Under the pieces are notes generated by a model, which worked only from the letters and a program-made list of their open reading frames with translations, ran no database searches and was not told the DNA's origin. A program made the position numbers and the translations under genes. Shown here one piece after another: positions 1 to 8,343 of a DNA stretch of 17,205 bases. The stretch's first letter is position 1; the number at the start of each line of letters is the position of its first letter. This stretch comes from JBDNIO01 sp041688215 (GTDB taxonomy: Bacteria; Pseudomonadota; Gammaproteobacteria; Nevskiales; Salinisphaeraceae): contig JBDNIO010000266.1 of NCBI GenBank assembly GCA_041688215.1, forward strand, positions 1 through 17,205, written 5' to 3'.

Positions 1-414
1 ATGCCGATGATTCATCTGGCTGAACGACGCGGGCATCTCAAGGCAGTATTCATGTGCGCCATCGCCCTGCTCGCGTTGAGTAATGCCGCGCTGCTGTGGT
101 TGCCGGCCACGTTGTGGGCAATAGCCGGCGTGTTGTTTACGTTTTTCGCGGCATTCAACCTGCTGGAGGCAACGCTACCGTCCCTGATTTCCCGCGTATG
201 CCCGCAACAGTTGCGCGGCGCGGGCATGGGTATGTATTCGTCCAGCCAGTTTATGGGCGCTTTTGCCGGCGGTAGCCTCGGCGGTATTGCGGCGCAGAAT
301 CTGGGGCCCCACGGTGTGTTTGCGGGTAGTGCATGTTTGGCAGTCATCTGGCTGTTTCTGGCCAGCGGGTTGCGCCCTCCCGTTGCCAGCGAGGCGGTAA
401 GCAGGGCAGACTAG
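1..414 (+). CDS. MFS transporter, C-terminal part (cut by window edge)
   Basis: The reading frame is open from the first base and ends at TAG 412-414, so this is the tail of a longer gene; the Met at base 1 is probably internal. The 137 visible residues hold about four hydrophobic helices (near residues 16-35, 38-60, 74-98 and 106-125), matching the last helices of a 12-helix major facilitator protein in the inner membrane. The segment GMYSSSQFMGAFAGG is typical of YajR-like drug/sugar antiporters. The substrate cannot be told. The 43-base gap to ssb, and the known neighbourhood of an MFS gene beside ssb in Pseudomonas, suggest ordinary conserved context. It might share a transcript with ssb. 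Confidence 0.85.
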   Translation: MPMIHLAERRGHLKAVFMCAIALLALSNAALLWLPATLWAIAGVLFTFFAAFNLLEATLPSLISRVCPQQLRGAGMGMYSSSQFMGAFAGGSLGGIAAQNLGPHGVFAGSACLAVIWLFLASGLRPPVASEAVSRAD

Positions 415-457
415 ACGACTTGCTCGATCGAGTTGAAGAATTTATCAGGAGAGGCAC

Positions 458-964
458 ATGGCACGGGGCATAAACAAGGTAATTTTGATTGGTAATCTGG
501 GCGCGGACCCGGAGACACGCTACGCCGCGAACGGCACTGCCATTACCAACGTAAATCTGGCTACCTCCGATGGCTGGAAAGACAAACAAACCGGCGAAAT
601 GCAGGAACGCACCGAATGGCACCGTGTAGTGTTTTTCGCGCGCCTTGCGGAAGTGGCCGGTGAATACCTGCGCAAGGGCAGCAAGGTTTACGTGGAAGGC
701 CGCATCCAGACGCGCAAATGGCAGAATAAGGACGGCCAGGATCAATACACCACCGAAATTGTAGCTAACGAAATGCAGATGCTGGATTCCAAAGGCGGCG
801 GCACAGCTGACTTCAGTGGTCCTTCCGGTGGCGGCAAACAGCAACGTCCGCAACAGCAAAACCAGAACCAGAACCAGCAGCAACAGCAACAACAGCGCCC
901 GCAGCCTGCGCCAGCCGACACCAGCTTCGACGGCGGCGACATGGACGACGATATTCCGTTTTAG
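458..964 (+). CDS. ssb: Single-stranded DNA-binding protein SSB
   Basis: This 168-residue protein binds single-stranded DNA in replication, recombination and repair, normally as a homotetramer. An OB-fold fills residues 1 to about 110. The aromatic residues that stack on DNA in E. coli SSB fall at the same positions here: W40, W54, F60 and W88. A glycine- and glutamine-rich disordered linker (about 113-157) follows, then the acidic tip DMDDDIPF that recruits partner proteins. The start at 458 has a strong AGGAG ribosome-binding site at 448-452. The linker has a Q/N tract encoded by AACCAG and CAACAG-type short repeats, which could vary in length by slippage without harming the fold. Length and ends are normal for a gammaproteobacterial SSB. 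Confidence 0.98.
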   Translation: MARGINKVILIGNLGADPETRYAANGTAITNVNLATSDGWKDKQTGEMQERTEWHRVVFFARLAEVAGEYLRKGSKVYVEGRIQTRKWQNKDGQDQYTTEIVANEMQMLDSKGGGTADFSGPSGGGKQQRPQQQNQNQNQQQQQQQRPQPAPADTSFDGGDMDDDIPF

Positions 965-1044
965 CTTGTAGTGGCTATAACGATAATTCAGGTGTCGCAT
1001 AAAAACGCGTCAGCGTAGGAGGCATAGACGACTCACACATTTGA

Positions 1045-1086
1045 TTATAACCACAGAGGCGCCTCTGCGCGCCTCTGTGGTTATAA
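1045..1086. repeat. Perfect 18-bp inverted repeat between ssb and acrR
   Basis: Arms 1045-1062 and 1069-1086 are perfectly complementary over 18 bp around a 6-base loop. The arms begin TTATAACCACAGAGGCGC and end in the complement. It lies between two convergent genes (ssb forward, acrR reverse), a place where a shared terminator would be useful, but no T-run follows it on either strand. The AACCAC...GTGGTT ends resemble the palindrome at 12071-12141, so I read it as a member of a dispersed palindromic repeat family that may also stop transcription. Confidence 0.85.
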
Positions 1087-1153
1087 AAGAAGATTGAAAA
1101 ATATGTAACGCGACTTCGCCACAACCTGATTCTGCTCAAGAGTCCCTTAGCGT

Positions 1154-1786
1154 TTACGAGCGCAGTGATGTTGCGTGTACGAGCATGCTCAGGCAGGCAT
1201 CGATCAGGTTTTCGGCCTCGCCTGCCAGGTCGAAACTGTCTGGCAGTAGCAGCCAAGTGGACAATAGCCCACGAATATAGCTGTGGATGGTAATCGACGC
1301 CTTGCGGGCGTCCAGATCCGCCGGCAGCTGGCCGCGTGCAATGGCGTTGCGCAGTGATTGCTCGGTGCGCGCAAAGGCTTCCAGATGCAGGGCTTCCTGG
1401 CGTTCGACCAGCTCACCCATCTCGCAAATGAATTCACATTTATGAAAGAGAATTTCCAGCACTTGCCGTTGGCGTGGGTTATGCACTGTTTCGCGCAAAA
1501 TCAGAACCAGCAAATCACGTAGCCGGTCCAGCGGGTCGGGCTCGGCGTCACTGGCGGTTTGCTTTGACAGCGATTCAATTGGTAGGTGCACGCGTGCATG
1601 CATCTGGTTGAAAAGGTCGACCTTGTTCTCGAAATGCCAGTAGATCGCACCGCGGGTAACGCCGGCGGCGCAGGCGATGTCACTTAGCGACGTATGCGAA
1701 ACGCCTTTTCTCTGGAATAGGGTCCCGGCTGCGTCGAGGATAAGTTCGCGCGTTGCCTGTGCCTCTTGCTTGGTTTTTCTGACCAT
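1154..1786 (-). CDS. acrR: TetR-family repressor of the efflux operon (AcrR-like)
   Basis: A 210-residue TetR-family repressor transcribed away from the efflux genes. I chose the start at 1786 (MVRKTKQEAQ...) over the longer open frame to 1894, because AcrR proteins begin M(A/V)RKTKQEA and the longer start would run into the operator. The helix-turn-helix lies at about residues 32-51, with the family's core GVTRGAIYWHF. The C-terminal ligand-binding half has the AcrR-like segment EILFHKCEF and the region LPADLDARKA. Family knowledge says such proteins bind drugs in the C-terminal half and release the operator. The divergent position beside acrAB-oprM homologues and the operator at 1882-1905 support a local, self-regulating role. 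Confidence 0.93.
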   Translation of the reverse strand: MVRKTKQEAQATRELILDAAGTLFQRKGVSHTSLSDIACAAGVTRGAIYWHFENKVDLFNQMHARVHLPIESLSKQTASDAEPDPLDRLRDLLVLILRETVHNPRQRQVLEILFHKCEFICEMGELVERQEALHLEAFARTEQSLRNAIARGQLPADLDARKASITIHSYIRGLLSTWLLLPDSFDLAGEAENLIDACLSMLVHATSLRS

Positions 1787-1879
1787 GAAACATCCCCGCA
1801 CGACACCTTTTGCACCCGGAGATGTCCACAAAAGGTTGGTGGTTTTTCGGGCTGGGCACATCGTACTGTGTGCTGCCCG

Positions 1880-1909
1880 TTTACATACATACATGAACGT
1901 ATGTATAGT
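1880..1909 (+). promoter_or_regulatory. Candidate acrA promoter overlapping the operator
   Basis: TTTACA at 1880-1885 and TATAGT at 1904-1909 are spaced by 18 bases and bracket the operator, so a bound repressor would block RNA polymerase. The leader to the ATG at 1994 would be about 75-80 bases. The hexamers are good but not perfect. This is inferred from sequence and context only. Confidence 0.5.
1882..1905. promoter_or_regulatory. AcrR-like operator
   Basis: A 24-bp imperfect palindrome. The left half reads TACATACATACA and the right half TGAACGTATGTA; the left half matches the reverse complement of the right at 10 of 12 positions. It closely resembles the E. coli acrAB operator as I remember it (TACATACAT... 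...ATGTATGTA). It sits between divergent acrR and acrA homologues, so the repressor at 1154-1786 probably binds here. The match is from memory and is not an alignment. Confidence 0.8.
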
Positions 1910-1993
1910 AACATATCATTATCCATTGTATAAGCGGCCGTAGTTATTAGCTGCGCAGGTCGTTTACGCCGACTTGCGGTACCAGGAAAGGCA

Positions 1994-3277
1994 ATGCCCA
2001 CAACAACATTTTTTGCTCGTTTCGCTGTGATGCTGGCTATTGCATCGGTATTGTTGCCGGGTTGTGGCCATGAGAGCGAGCAGTCACAACAGCCTGAGTC
2101 AGCGCCTGAGGTGGGTGTAGTCGAGTTGCAGACGCAAGCAGTTGAATTGTTTACCGAATTACCCGGTCGCACGACTGCCAACCGGGTGGCTGAGGTACGC
2201 CCGCAAGTGGGCGGCATCATCGAACAACGTTTGTTCAAGGAGGGCAGTCAGGTTAGATCCGGCGATCAGTTGTACCAGATAGACGCCCGCTCTTATCGCG
2301 CCGAATATAATCGTGCCAAGGCGGGTCTGGCCAAAGCTCGCGCCGCGGTAAACGCCGCGCGAGTGCGCGAGCGCCGGTTTCGCGAACTGCTGGACGATAA
2401 CGCCGTCAGCGAACAGGCCTACGACGACACCAACGCCACCCTGCAGCAGGCCCTGGGCGATCTGGGCGTAGCTGAAGCTGCGCTGGAAACAGCGCAAATT
2501 AATCTGGAATACACGCGGGTGAAAGCGCCCATCGATGGTCAGATAGGCGCCTCAAGGATAACCGAGGGCGCGCTGGTGACTGCCGATCAGGCCGCGCCCT
2601 TGGCCCAGGTCACGCAACTGGATCCCATTTTTGTGGATATTTCGCGCTCCACCGCCGAACTATTGCGGCTTAAAAAGGAATTCGAGCGCGACACCCTGGA
2701 AAAAGCCGGCCCCGGTCAGGCTGAAGTTACCCTGTTGCTGGAAGATGGCAGCGAATACGCGCATACCGGCACCCTGCAGTTTTCCGGCGTGACGGTAGAC
2801 CCCGCCACCGGCGCGGTTACCCTGCGCGCTTTGTTTCCCAACCCCGAACGCGATTTGCTGCCCGGCATGTATGTGCGCGCCAGGCTAAGTGAGGGCGTGA
2901 AACAACAGGCCATTCTGGTGCCGCAACAGGGCGTAACCCACAATTCCGAAGGCCGGGCCACGGTATTGCTGGTTACCGACGACGGCACGGTGAAAAAGCA
3001 GCAGGTCGAAACGCGGCAGGCTATTGGTGCGTTCTGGCTGGTGAGCAAAGGCCTGTCCGTCGGCGACAAGGTGATTGTGACCGGGCTGCACCACGCCGAA
3101 CCGGATGCAAAAGTAACGCCGGTCGAAGCCGAGATTCCCAACAAGCCGGCGCCAGGTGTGTTGGAGTCCGGTGCTAGCGGCCCGGCGCTTGACCCTGCTA
3201 TGGACGGGGCCCGCGGCGATAATCCGGCGCCTCAGGAAAAAAGCGATCAGCAGCCGGAGCCGGCCGTCGATGGCTAA
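1994..3277 (+). CDS. acrA: RND efflux periplasmic adaptor lipoprotein (AcrA/MexA-like)
   Basis: A 427-residue membrane-fusion protein that links the inner-membrane pump to the outer-membrane channel. The signal peptide ends in the lipobox LPGC, so Cys24 should be lipidated and anchored to the inner membrane. The mature protein follows MexA/AcrA closely: ELPGRT and EVRPQVGGII in the first barrel-lipoyl part, the helical hairpin around residues 100-165, RVKAPIDGQIG returning to the lipoyl half, and LLPGMYVRARL and PQQGVT further on. AGGAAAGG at 1984-1991 serves as ribosome-binding site. The last 40 or so residues form a Pro/Gly/Ala/Glu-rich tail beyond the usual end. The stop overlaps the acrB start by 8 bases, suggesting coupled translation. 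Confidence 0.95.
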   Translation: MPTTTFFARFAVMLAIASVLLPGCGHESEQSQQPESAPEVGVVELQTQAVELFTELPGRTTANRVAEVRPQVGGIIEQRLFKEGSQVRSGDQLYQIDARSYRAEYNRAKAGLAKARAAVNAARVRERRFRELLDDNAVSEQAYDDTNATLQQALGDLGVAEAALETAQINLEYTRVKAPIDGQIGASRITEGALVTADQAAPLAQVTQLDPIFVDISRSTAELLRLKKEFERDTLEKAGPGQAEVTLLLEDGSEYAHTGTLQFSGVTVDPATGAVTLRALFPNPERDLLPGMYVRARLSEGVKQQAILVPQQGVTHNSEGRATVLLVTDDGTVKKQQVETRQAIGAFWLVSKGLSVGDKVIVTGLHHAEPDAKVTPVEAEIPNKPAPGVLESGASGPALDPAMDGARGDNPAPQEKSDQQPEPAVDG

Positions 3278-6200
3278 TTTTTTCATCGACCGGCCCATAT
3301 TTGCCTGGGTAATCGCCATCGTAATCATGCTGGCGGGCGCGCTGGCGATTCGTACCCTGCCAGTCGAACAGTTCCCCACAGTGGCGCCGCCGTCGATTGA
3401 AATTCGCGCCACTTATCCGGGTGCGTCCGCCGACACCGTGTCCAACGCGGTAACGCAGGTGATCGAACAGCAGATGACCGGGGTCGACCGGCTGCTCTAC
3501 ATCGCATCTTCCAGCGATTCCACCGGCACGCTGCGTATTACCCTCACATTTGAGCCGGGCACCGATCCGGACATTGCCCAAGTGCAGGTGCAGAACAAGC
3601 TGCAACTGGCCGAGCCGCTGTTGCCGCAACCGGTGCAGGAGCAGGGCGTGCAGGTGGTCAAGGCCAACTCCGGCTTTTTGATGGTACTGGCGCTGATCTC
3701 CAGCGACGGGCGGCTGGGTCGCACGGGCCTTGCGGATTTCGTGGCATCCACAATACAAGAGCCGCTGGGTCGGGTAGACGGCGTTGGCACCACGCAGTTG
3801 TTTGGTTCGCAATATGCCATGCGCGTGTGGCTGAATCCGGAAAAACTGAACCAGTACAAACTCAGCGTAAATGACGTACGCGCGGCGATTGAGGTGCAGA
3901 ATAATCAGGTTACCGCCGGCCAGTTGGGCGGCCTACCCGCGGTTGAAGGCCAGCAGCTGACGGCCAGTATCATCGCCCAGACCCGGCTGGAAACGCCCGA
4001 AGAATTCCGCAAAATTCTGTTAAAGACCCAACCCGACGGCTCGCGTGTGGAGTTGGGTGATGTTGCGCGCATTGCACTGGGCAGCGAAAACTACGGCGTG
4101 TTGTCCTACTACCAGGGCAAGCCCGCCGCGGGGCTCGGTATCAATCTGGCGCCGGGCGCGAATGCGCTGGATACCGCTGAGCGGGTGCGCGCCCGCATCG
4201 CGGAATTAACCCGATTCTTCCCCGACGGCGTCGAAGCAAAAATCCCCTACGACACTACGCCGTTCGTGGAAGTGGCGATCGACGAGGTCTACAAAACCCT
4301 GTTCGAGGCCATTCTGCTGGTGTTCCTGGTGATGCTGCTGTTCCTGCAGAACTTGCGGGCCACGTTAATCCCGACCATCGCCGTGCCGGTGGTCTTGCTC
4401 GGCACCTTCGGGATCATGGCGGTGGCCGGTTTTTCCATCAACATGCTCACTATGTTTGGCCTGGTGCTGGCGATTGGCCTGCTGGTGGACGACGCCATCG
4501 TCGTAGTCGAAAACGTCGAACGCGTGATGGAAGAAGAGGGCCTGAGCCCGCGCGAGGCCACGCGTAAATCCATGCGCCAGATTACCGGCGCGCTGGTGGG
4601 TATTGGCGTTGTCCTGTCCGCGGTGTTTATTCCCATGGCCTTCTTTCCCGGTTCTACCGGCGCCATCTACCGGCAATTTTCGCTCACCATTGTGTCGGCT
4701 ATGACTCTGTCGGTGCTGGTCGCGCTGATCTTGACGCCAGCCCTGTGCGCTACATTATTGAAGCCGCCAGAAGAGGAGAAAAAAGGCCCGCTAAAACGCT
4801 ACCTGGGCTGGTTTAACCGCGGGCTGGACAAGGGCATACGCGGCTACCAGTCCTCGGTTACGCATATCAGCCGGCACTGGCTGCCTTATGTCGTGGTCTA
4901 TGTTGTGATTGTGGGCGTGCTCGCGGTGCTGTTCCTGCGTCTGCCCAGTGCTTTCTTGCCTAATGAGGACCAGGGGCTGCTGCTGGCGCAAGTCGCCATG
5001 CCGCCCGGTGCTACCCAGCAGCGCACGCTCGATACCGTGAATCAGGTACGTGATCATTTCGCCAAACAGGACGCGGTGGAAGGCGTATTCAGCATCGCCG
5101 GGTTCGGCTTCGCAGGACGCGGCCAGAATGTCGGCTTGGCCTTCATCAACCTCAAACCCTGGGCGCAGCGAAATATCGAAACCGAGAGCGCTCAGGCAAT
5201 TATCGAGGGCTCGAAAAAACCGTTTTCGAAAATCAAGGATGGCGAGGTTTTCGCCTTTAACTTGCCCTCCGTACGCGGGCTGGGTAATGCCACCGGTTTC
5301 GATCTGCAACTGCAGGATCGCGGTAATATCGGTCATGACGCACTGGGCGAGGCGCGTTCCGAGTTAATCCGCTTGGCCAAAAAAAGCCCGGTAGTGACCA
5401 ACGTGCGTCCCAACGGTCAGGAAGATAACCCGCAGTACAAGATCGACGTCGATTTTGCCAAGGCGCGAGCGCTAAGTGTACCGCTGGAATCCATCAGCGA
5501 CATGCTTACGGTCGCCTGGGGTTCGCGCTACGTGAATGACTTTCTCGACAAGGGCCGCGTCAAACGCGTTTACCTGCAGGCCGATGCGCCGTACCGCATG
5601 TTGCCCAGCGATTTTGAGCGCTGGTACGTGCGTAATACGGATGGCGAACTAGTGCAATTCAGCGCACTCGCCAAAGGCCGCTGGATTTACGGCTCGCCGC
5701 GTCTGGAGCGCTATAACGGCGTGCCGTCAATGCAGATACTGGGCGAACCCGCAGAGGGTTACAGTTCCGGCGAGGCCCTGGACGAAATGGAGCGCATCGT
5801 GGACAAGCTCCCCGAAGGCACCGGCTCGGCGTGGTCCGGGGTGTCGCTGCAGCAGGTGCAATCCGGCTCGCAGGCGCCGTTTCTGTATGCGATTTCCCTG
5901 ATCGTAGTATTTCTGGCGCTAGCGGCGCTGTATGAAAGCTGGTCCATCCCGTTTTCGGTGATGCTGGTAGTGCCGCTGGGCGTGCTCGGCGCGGTGCTCG
6001 CGGCGATGACGCGCGGGTTGACCAACGACGTTTTCTTCCAGGTCGGCATTCTGACTACCATTGGTCTTGCGGCAAAAAACGCGATTCTGATTGTGGAATT
6101 CGCCAAGGATTTGCAGGCAGAAGGCTATAAGCTGATGGAGGCAACGCTTGAAGCTGCCCGCATTCGACTGCGCCCGATTCTGATGACATCCATGGCGTTT

Positions 6201-6416
6201 TCCCTGGGCGTAACACCCTTGGCGCTAAGCTCCGGCGCGGGTGCGGCGGCGCGCATCGCCATTGGCACGGCGGTGTTGGGCGGCATGCTCTCGGCCACGT
6301 TCCTGGCGATCTTCTTCATCCCGCTGTTCTATTTATTGATTCGCCGTTTGGCGGGTGATGAACGCCGGGCCGCGGACGCCAGCCGTGGTAATCCGGCGCC
6401 GACGGTCCAGCGATGA
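3270..6416 (+). CDS. acrB: RND multidrug efflux pump, inner membrane subunit (AcrB/MexB-like)
   Basis: A 1048-residue proton-driven drug exporter of the HAE1 family, essentially the same length as E. coli AcrB (1049). I place the start at 3270 (MANFFIDRPIFAWV), the canonical N-terminus; an upstream in-frame start at 3156 would add 38 odd residues inside acrA. Proton-relay residues are present: D407-D408 in GLLVDDAIVVVENVERVM and K936 in GLAAKNAILIVEF. Two large periplasmic loops follow helix 1 and helix 7, with the conserved GFGFAGRGQN and SPRLERYNG segments. It should form a trimer with the adaptor and the channel. The stop overlaps the next start by ATGA at 6413-6416. Nothing in it looks broken. 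The substrate range cannot be read from sequence. Confidence 0.98.
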   Translation: MANFFIDRPIFAWVIAIVIMLAGALAIRTLPVEQFPTVAPPSIEIRATYPGASADTVSNAVTQVIEQQMTGVDRLLYIASSSDSTGTLRITLTFEPGTDPDIAQVQVQNKLQLAEPLLPQPVQEQGVQVVKANSGFLMVLALISSDGRLGRTGLADFVASTIQEPLGRVDGVGTTQLFGSQYAMRVWLNPEKLNQYKLSVNDVRAAIEVQNNQVTAGQLGGLPAVEGQQLTASIIAQTRLETPEEFRKILLKTQPDGSRVELGDVARIALGSENYGVLSYYQGKPAAGLGINLAPGANALDTAERVRARIAELTRFFPDGVEAKIPYDTTPFVEVAIDEVYKTLFEAILLVFLVMLLFLQNLRATLIPTIAVPVVLLGTFGIMAVAGFSINMLTMFGLVLAIGLLVDDAIVVVENVERVMEEEGLSPREATRKSMRQITGALVGIGVVLSAVFIPMAFFPGSTGAIYRQFSLTIVSAMTLSVLVALILTPALCATLLKPPEEEKKGPLKRYLGWFNRGLDKGIRGYQSSVTHISRHWLPYVVVYVVIVGVLAVLFLRLPSAFLPNEDQGLLLAQVAMPPGATQQRTLDTVNQVRDHFAKQDAVEGVFSIAGFGFAGRGQNVGLAFINLKPWAQRNIETESAQAIIEGSKKPFSKIKDGEVFAFNLPSVRGLGNATGFDLQLQDRGNIGHDALGEARSELIRLAKKSPVVTNVRPNGQEDNPQYKIDVDFAKARALSVPLESISDMLTVAWGSRYVNDFLDKGRVKRVYLQADAPYRMLPSDFERWYVRNTDGELVQFSALAKGRWIYGSPRLERYNGVPSMQILGEPAEGYSSGEALDEMERIVDKLPEGTGSAWSGVSLQQVQSGSQAPFLYAISLIVVFLALAALYESWSIPFSVMLVVPLGVLGAVLAAMTRGLTNDVFFQVGILTTIGLAAKNAILIVEFAKDLQAEGYKLMEATLEAARIRLRPILMTSMAFSLGVTPLALSSGAGAAARIAIGTAVLGGMLSATFLAIFFIPLFYLLIRRLAGDERRAADASRGNPAPTVQR

Positions 6417-7976
6417 TCAAGTTACGAAGTCTTGCATTAGCGGCCGCAGCCATGTTCGCCACCGGCTGCACCTTGATCCCCGAGTATGAACGTCCCGAAG
6501 TTCAGGTGCCGCAAGCCTGGCCGGAGGGCCCCGCCTATGTGCAGGCCAGCGAGAATGATGCGGCCCCGGCAAGCACGGTCGGTTGGCGGGATTTCTTCAT
6601 CGACCCGCAACTCAAAGGCCTGATCGAACGCGCACTGGAAAACAGCCCCGATGCGCGCATCGCAGCGCTGAACGTTGAGCGCACGCGCGCCCGCTACCGT
6701 ATCCAGCGTGCTGAACTGGCGCCGGGGGGTCAACGGTCAGGCCAGTTATACCCGCCGGCAAACGCCGTCCAGTTTTAGCAGCAGCGATACCGGCGGCGGG
6801 GGTGACGGCATTACCGGTGGCTCTACATCAAGCAGTGGCGGCGGCGGTGTTTTTGATTTTTACAGGGTCGGCGTGGGGCTTACCGAGTACGAACTCGACC
6901 TGTTCGGCCGCGTGCGCAGCCTCAAGCAGCAGGCGCTGCAGGAATATCTCGCCACCACCGAGGCGCGCCGGGCGGCGCAAATCTCGTTGATTGCTGAAGT
7001 AGCCAACAGCTATCTCGACCTGCTGGCGAACCGCGAATTGCTTGCCCTGGCTAACCAAGACCTGAAGATACGCAACGAGGCCATGCGTATATTAAACCGC
7101 CGTTATGAGGTCGGCACGATTTCGCAACTGGATTTGCGCCGCGGCGAAACGCTGGTGGCCACTGTGCAGGCGGATATCGCGCTACACACCCGCCTGAGTG
7201 CGCGCAGCCGCAACGCCTTGCAGGCGTTGGTGGGTGCGCCGCTGCCCGATACCCTGCTGGCCGGGGAAAGTCTGGAGTCGCCGAAGTTCGCCGCCCGCCC
7301 GAGTACCGGTCTGGATTCCGAATTGCTTTTGCGCCGCCCCGATGTGCTGGCCGCCGAGCATCAGTTAAAGGCCGCGAACGCCAATATCGGGGCCGCACGC
7401 GCGGCGTTTTTCCCGCGTATTTCGCTGATTGGAAGTTACGGCACCATCAGTACGGACTTGTCCGGATTATTTTCCGCCGGGTCCACCGCCTGGAGCTTTA
7501 CGCCGCAACTTTCGCTGCCGATTTTCGAAGGTGGCCGCAATCGCGCGGAACTGGATGTGGCCCAGGTGAGCAAGAAAATCGAGGTGGCCAACTACCAGAG
7601 CGCCATCCAGACCGCGTTCCGCGAAGTTGCCGACGCGCTGGCCGGCCTCGGTACGCTCGAAGACGAGCTCAGCGCACGGCGCTCGCTGGTTAAATCCGGA
7701 AAAATCAGCTTTGAATTGTCGGTCAAGCGCTATCAATACGGCGCCGACACTTTCTTTGCCGTGCTGGATGCGCAGCGCACTTATTATCAGGTGCGCCAGG
7801 ATCTGATCGAATTGCAGCTCGCCGAATTAACCAACACCGTGAATCTGTACAAGGTGCTGGGTGGCGGTTGGCGCGAACATGCGGTGGACGCTGAAGAGGC
7901 ACAGACTGATTCTGCAACTCCGCCCGAGTTATCGTTCTGGTCACGGCTGTCGTCGTACCTGCCGGCGCGAGACTGA
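6413..7976 (+). CDS. oprM: Outer-membrane efflux channel (OprM/NodT family), apparent one-base frameshift
   Basis: The third part of the tripartite pump: a lipoprotein channel like P. aeruginosa OprM. The N-terminal piece (6413-6778) has lipobox ATGC, then LIPEYERPEV and VGWRDFF.DPQL, as in OprM. The remainder (open frame to 7976) carries YELDLFGRVRSL, LLRRPDVLAAEHQLKAANANIGAARAAFFP, LPIFEGG and the end KVLGGGW. The two pieces are in different frames and switch at a run of six G at 6724-6729. Reading five G gives RAELAPGVNGQASYTR, a normal join, and a protein of about 520 residues. I therefore treat it as one gene with a base error or slippage at that run; if the base is real, the product stops early at 6778 and the gene is a pseudogene. 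Confidence 0.9.
6724..6729 (+). other. Homopolymer G6 frameshift site in the oprM-like gene
   Basis: Six consecutive G interrupt the reading frame of the outer-membrane channel gene. One G fewer restores a continuous OprM-like protein across the junction. The cause may be assembly or sequencing error, a genuine inactivating mutation, or slippage. The sequence alone cannot choose among these. Confidence 0.8.
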
Positions 7977-7984
7977 CATCGAAT

Positions 7985-8197
7985 CTATTCGTTAACCAAA
8001 TCCAAACGCCGTTCAACCCGGTCCAGACGCTCATCGATGCGATCAACACGCCGGGAAATGGAAGCGTATTGTTCTTCCAAGTGCCCAAGTCTATGCTTTA
8101 CTTCGATAAACTGATCTCTTGTTTCCGAGCGAAAAGTCTGTACGTCGCTGCGCAGGCCACGTAGTTGTTCCAGAATTAGATTATCGACATCGCTCAT
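7985..8197 (-). CDS. Small coiled-coil protein of unknown function
   Basis: A 70-residue protein starting MSDVDNLILEQLRGLRSDV and ending RRLDLVNE. From about residue 5 to 68 it shows heptad-like spacing of Leu, Val and Ile among many charged residues (for example RVDRIDERLDRVERRLDLV), as in a coiled coil. It has no signal peptide or membrane segment and no recognised enzyme motif. I recall similar short proteins annotated as hypothetical in proteobacteria. It is convergent with the efflux operon (8 bases from the end of oprM) and divergent from miaB, so it is likely an independent gene. Overlap with no better open frame and the clear repeat pattern make it credible. Confidence 0.75.
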   Translation of the reverse strand: MSDVDNLILEQLRGLRSDVQTFRSETRDQFIEVKHRLGHLEEQYASISRRVDRIDERLDRVERRLDLVNE

Positions 8198-8343
8198 TTG
8201 AGTAATCTACCAGTATCTTGCGTAACTGGATAGCAATTTGGCGAGCCGGACAAATAAGTTCCATTGGCATTCATTACCTGATGCAGTGGTTATGAATGCG
8301 TCAAGTAACGTAAAATACCCGCCTATTCGATCAATATCGCCGT

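Noticed and set aside
344..1000. Long minus-strand reading frame over ssb
   Set aside because: It is antisense to a certain ssb gene, is low in complexity where the Q-tract lies, and has no protein-like features.
1787..1894. Longer acrR reading frame starting at 1894
   Set aside because: It would run through the operator, and AcrR proteins start with the MVRKTKQEA-like segment at 1786.
3156..3269. Longer N-terminus for the acrB-like pump from an ATG at 3156
   Set aside because: The extra 38 residues are not pump-like and lie wholly in the acrA frame overlap; MANFFIDRPIFAWV at 3270 is the canonical start.
3198..3812. Minus-strand reading frame of 204 residues inside the acrB-like gene
   Set aside because: It mirrors a strongly conserved gene on the other strand and has no known domain; GC-rich genes often give such frames.
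6675..6778. Programmed ribosomal frameshift or two separate genes in the oprM-like region
   Set aside because: The run of G is not a known slippery heptamer with a clear downstream structure, and both pieces match one OprM-like protein; a base insertion explains it more simply.
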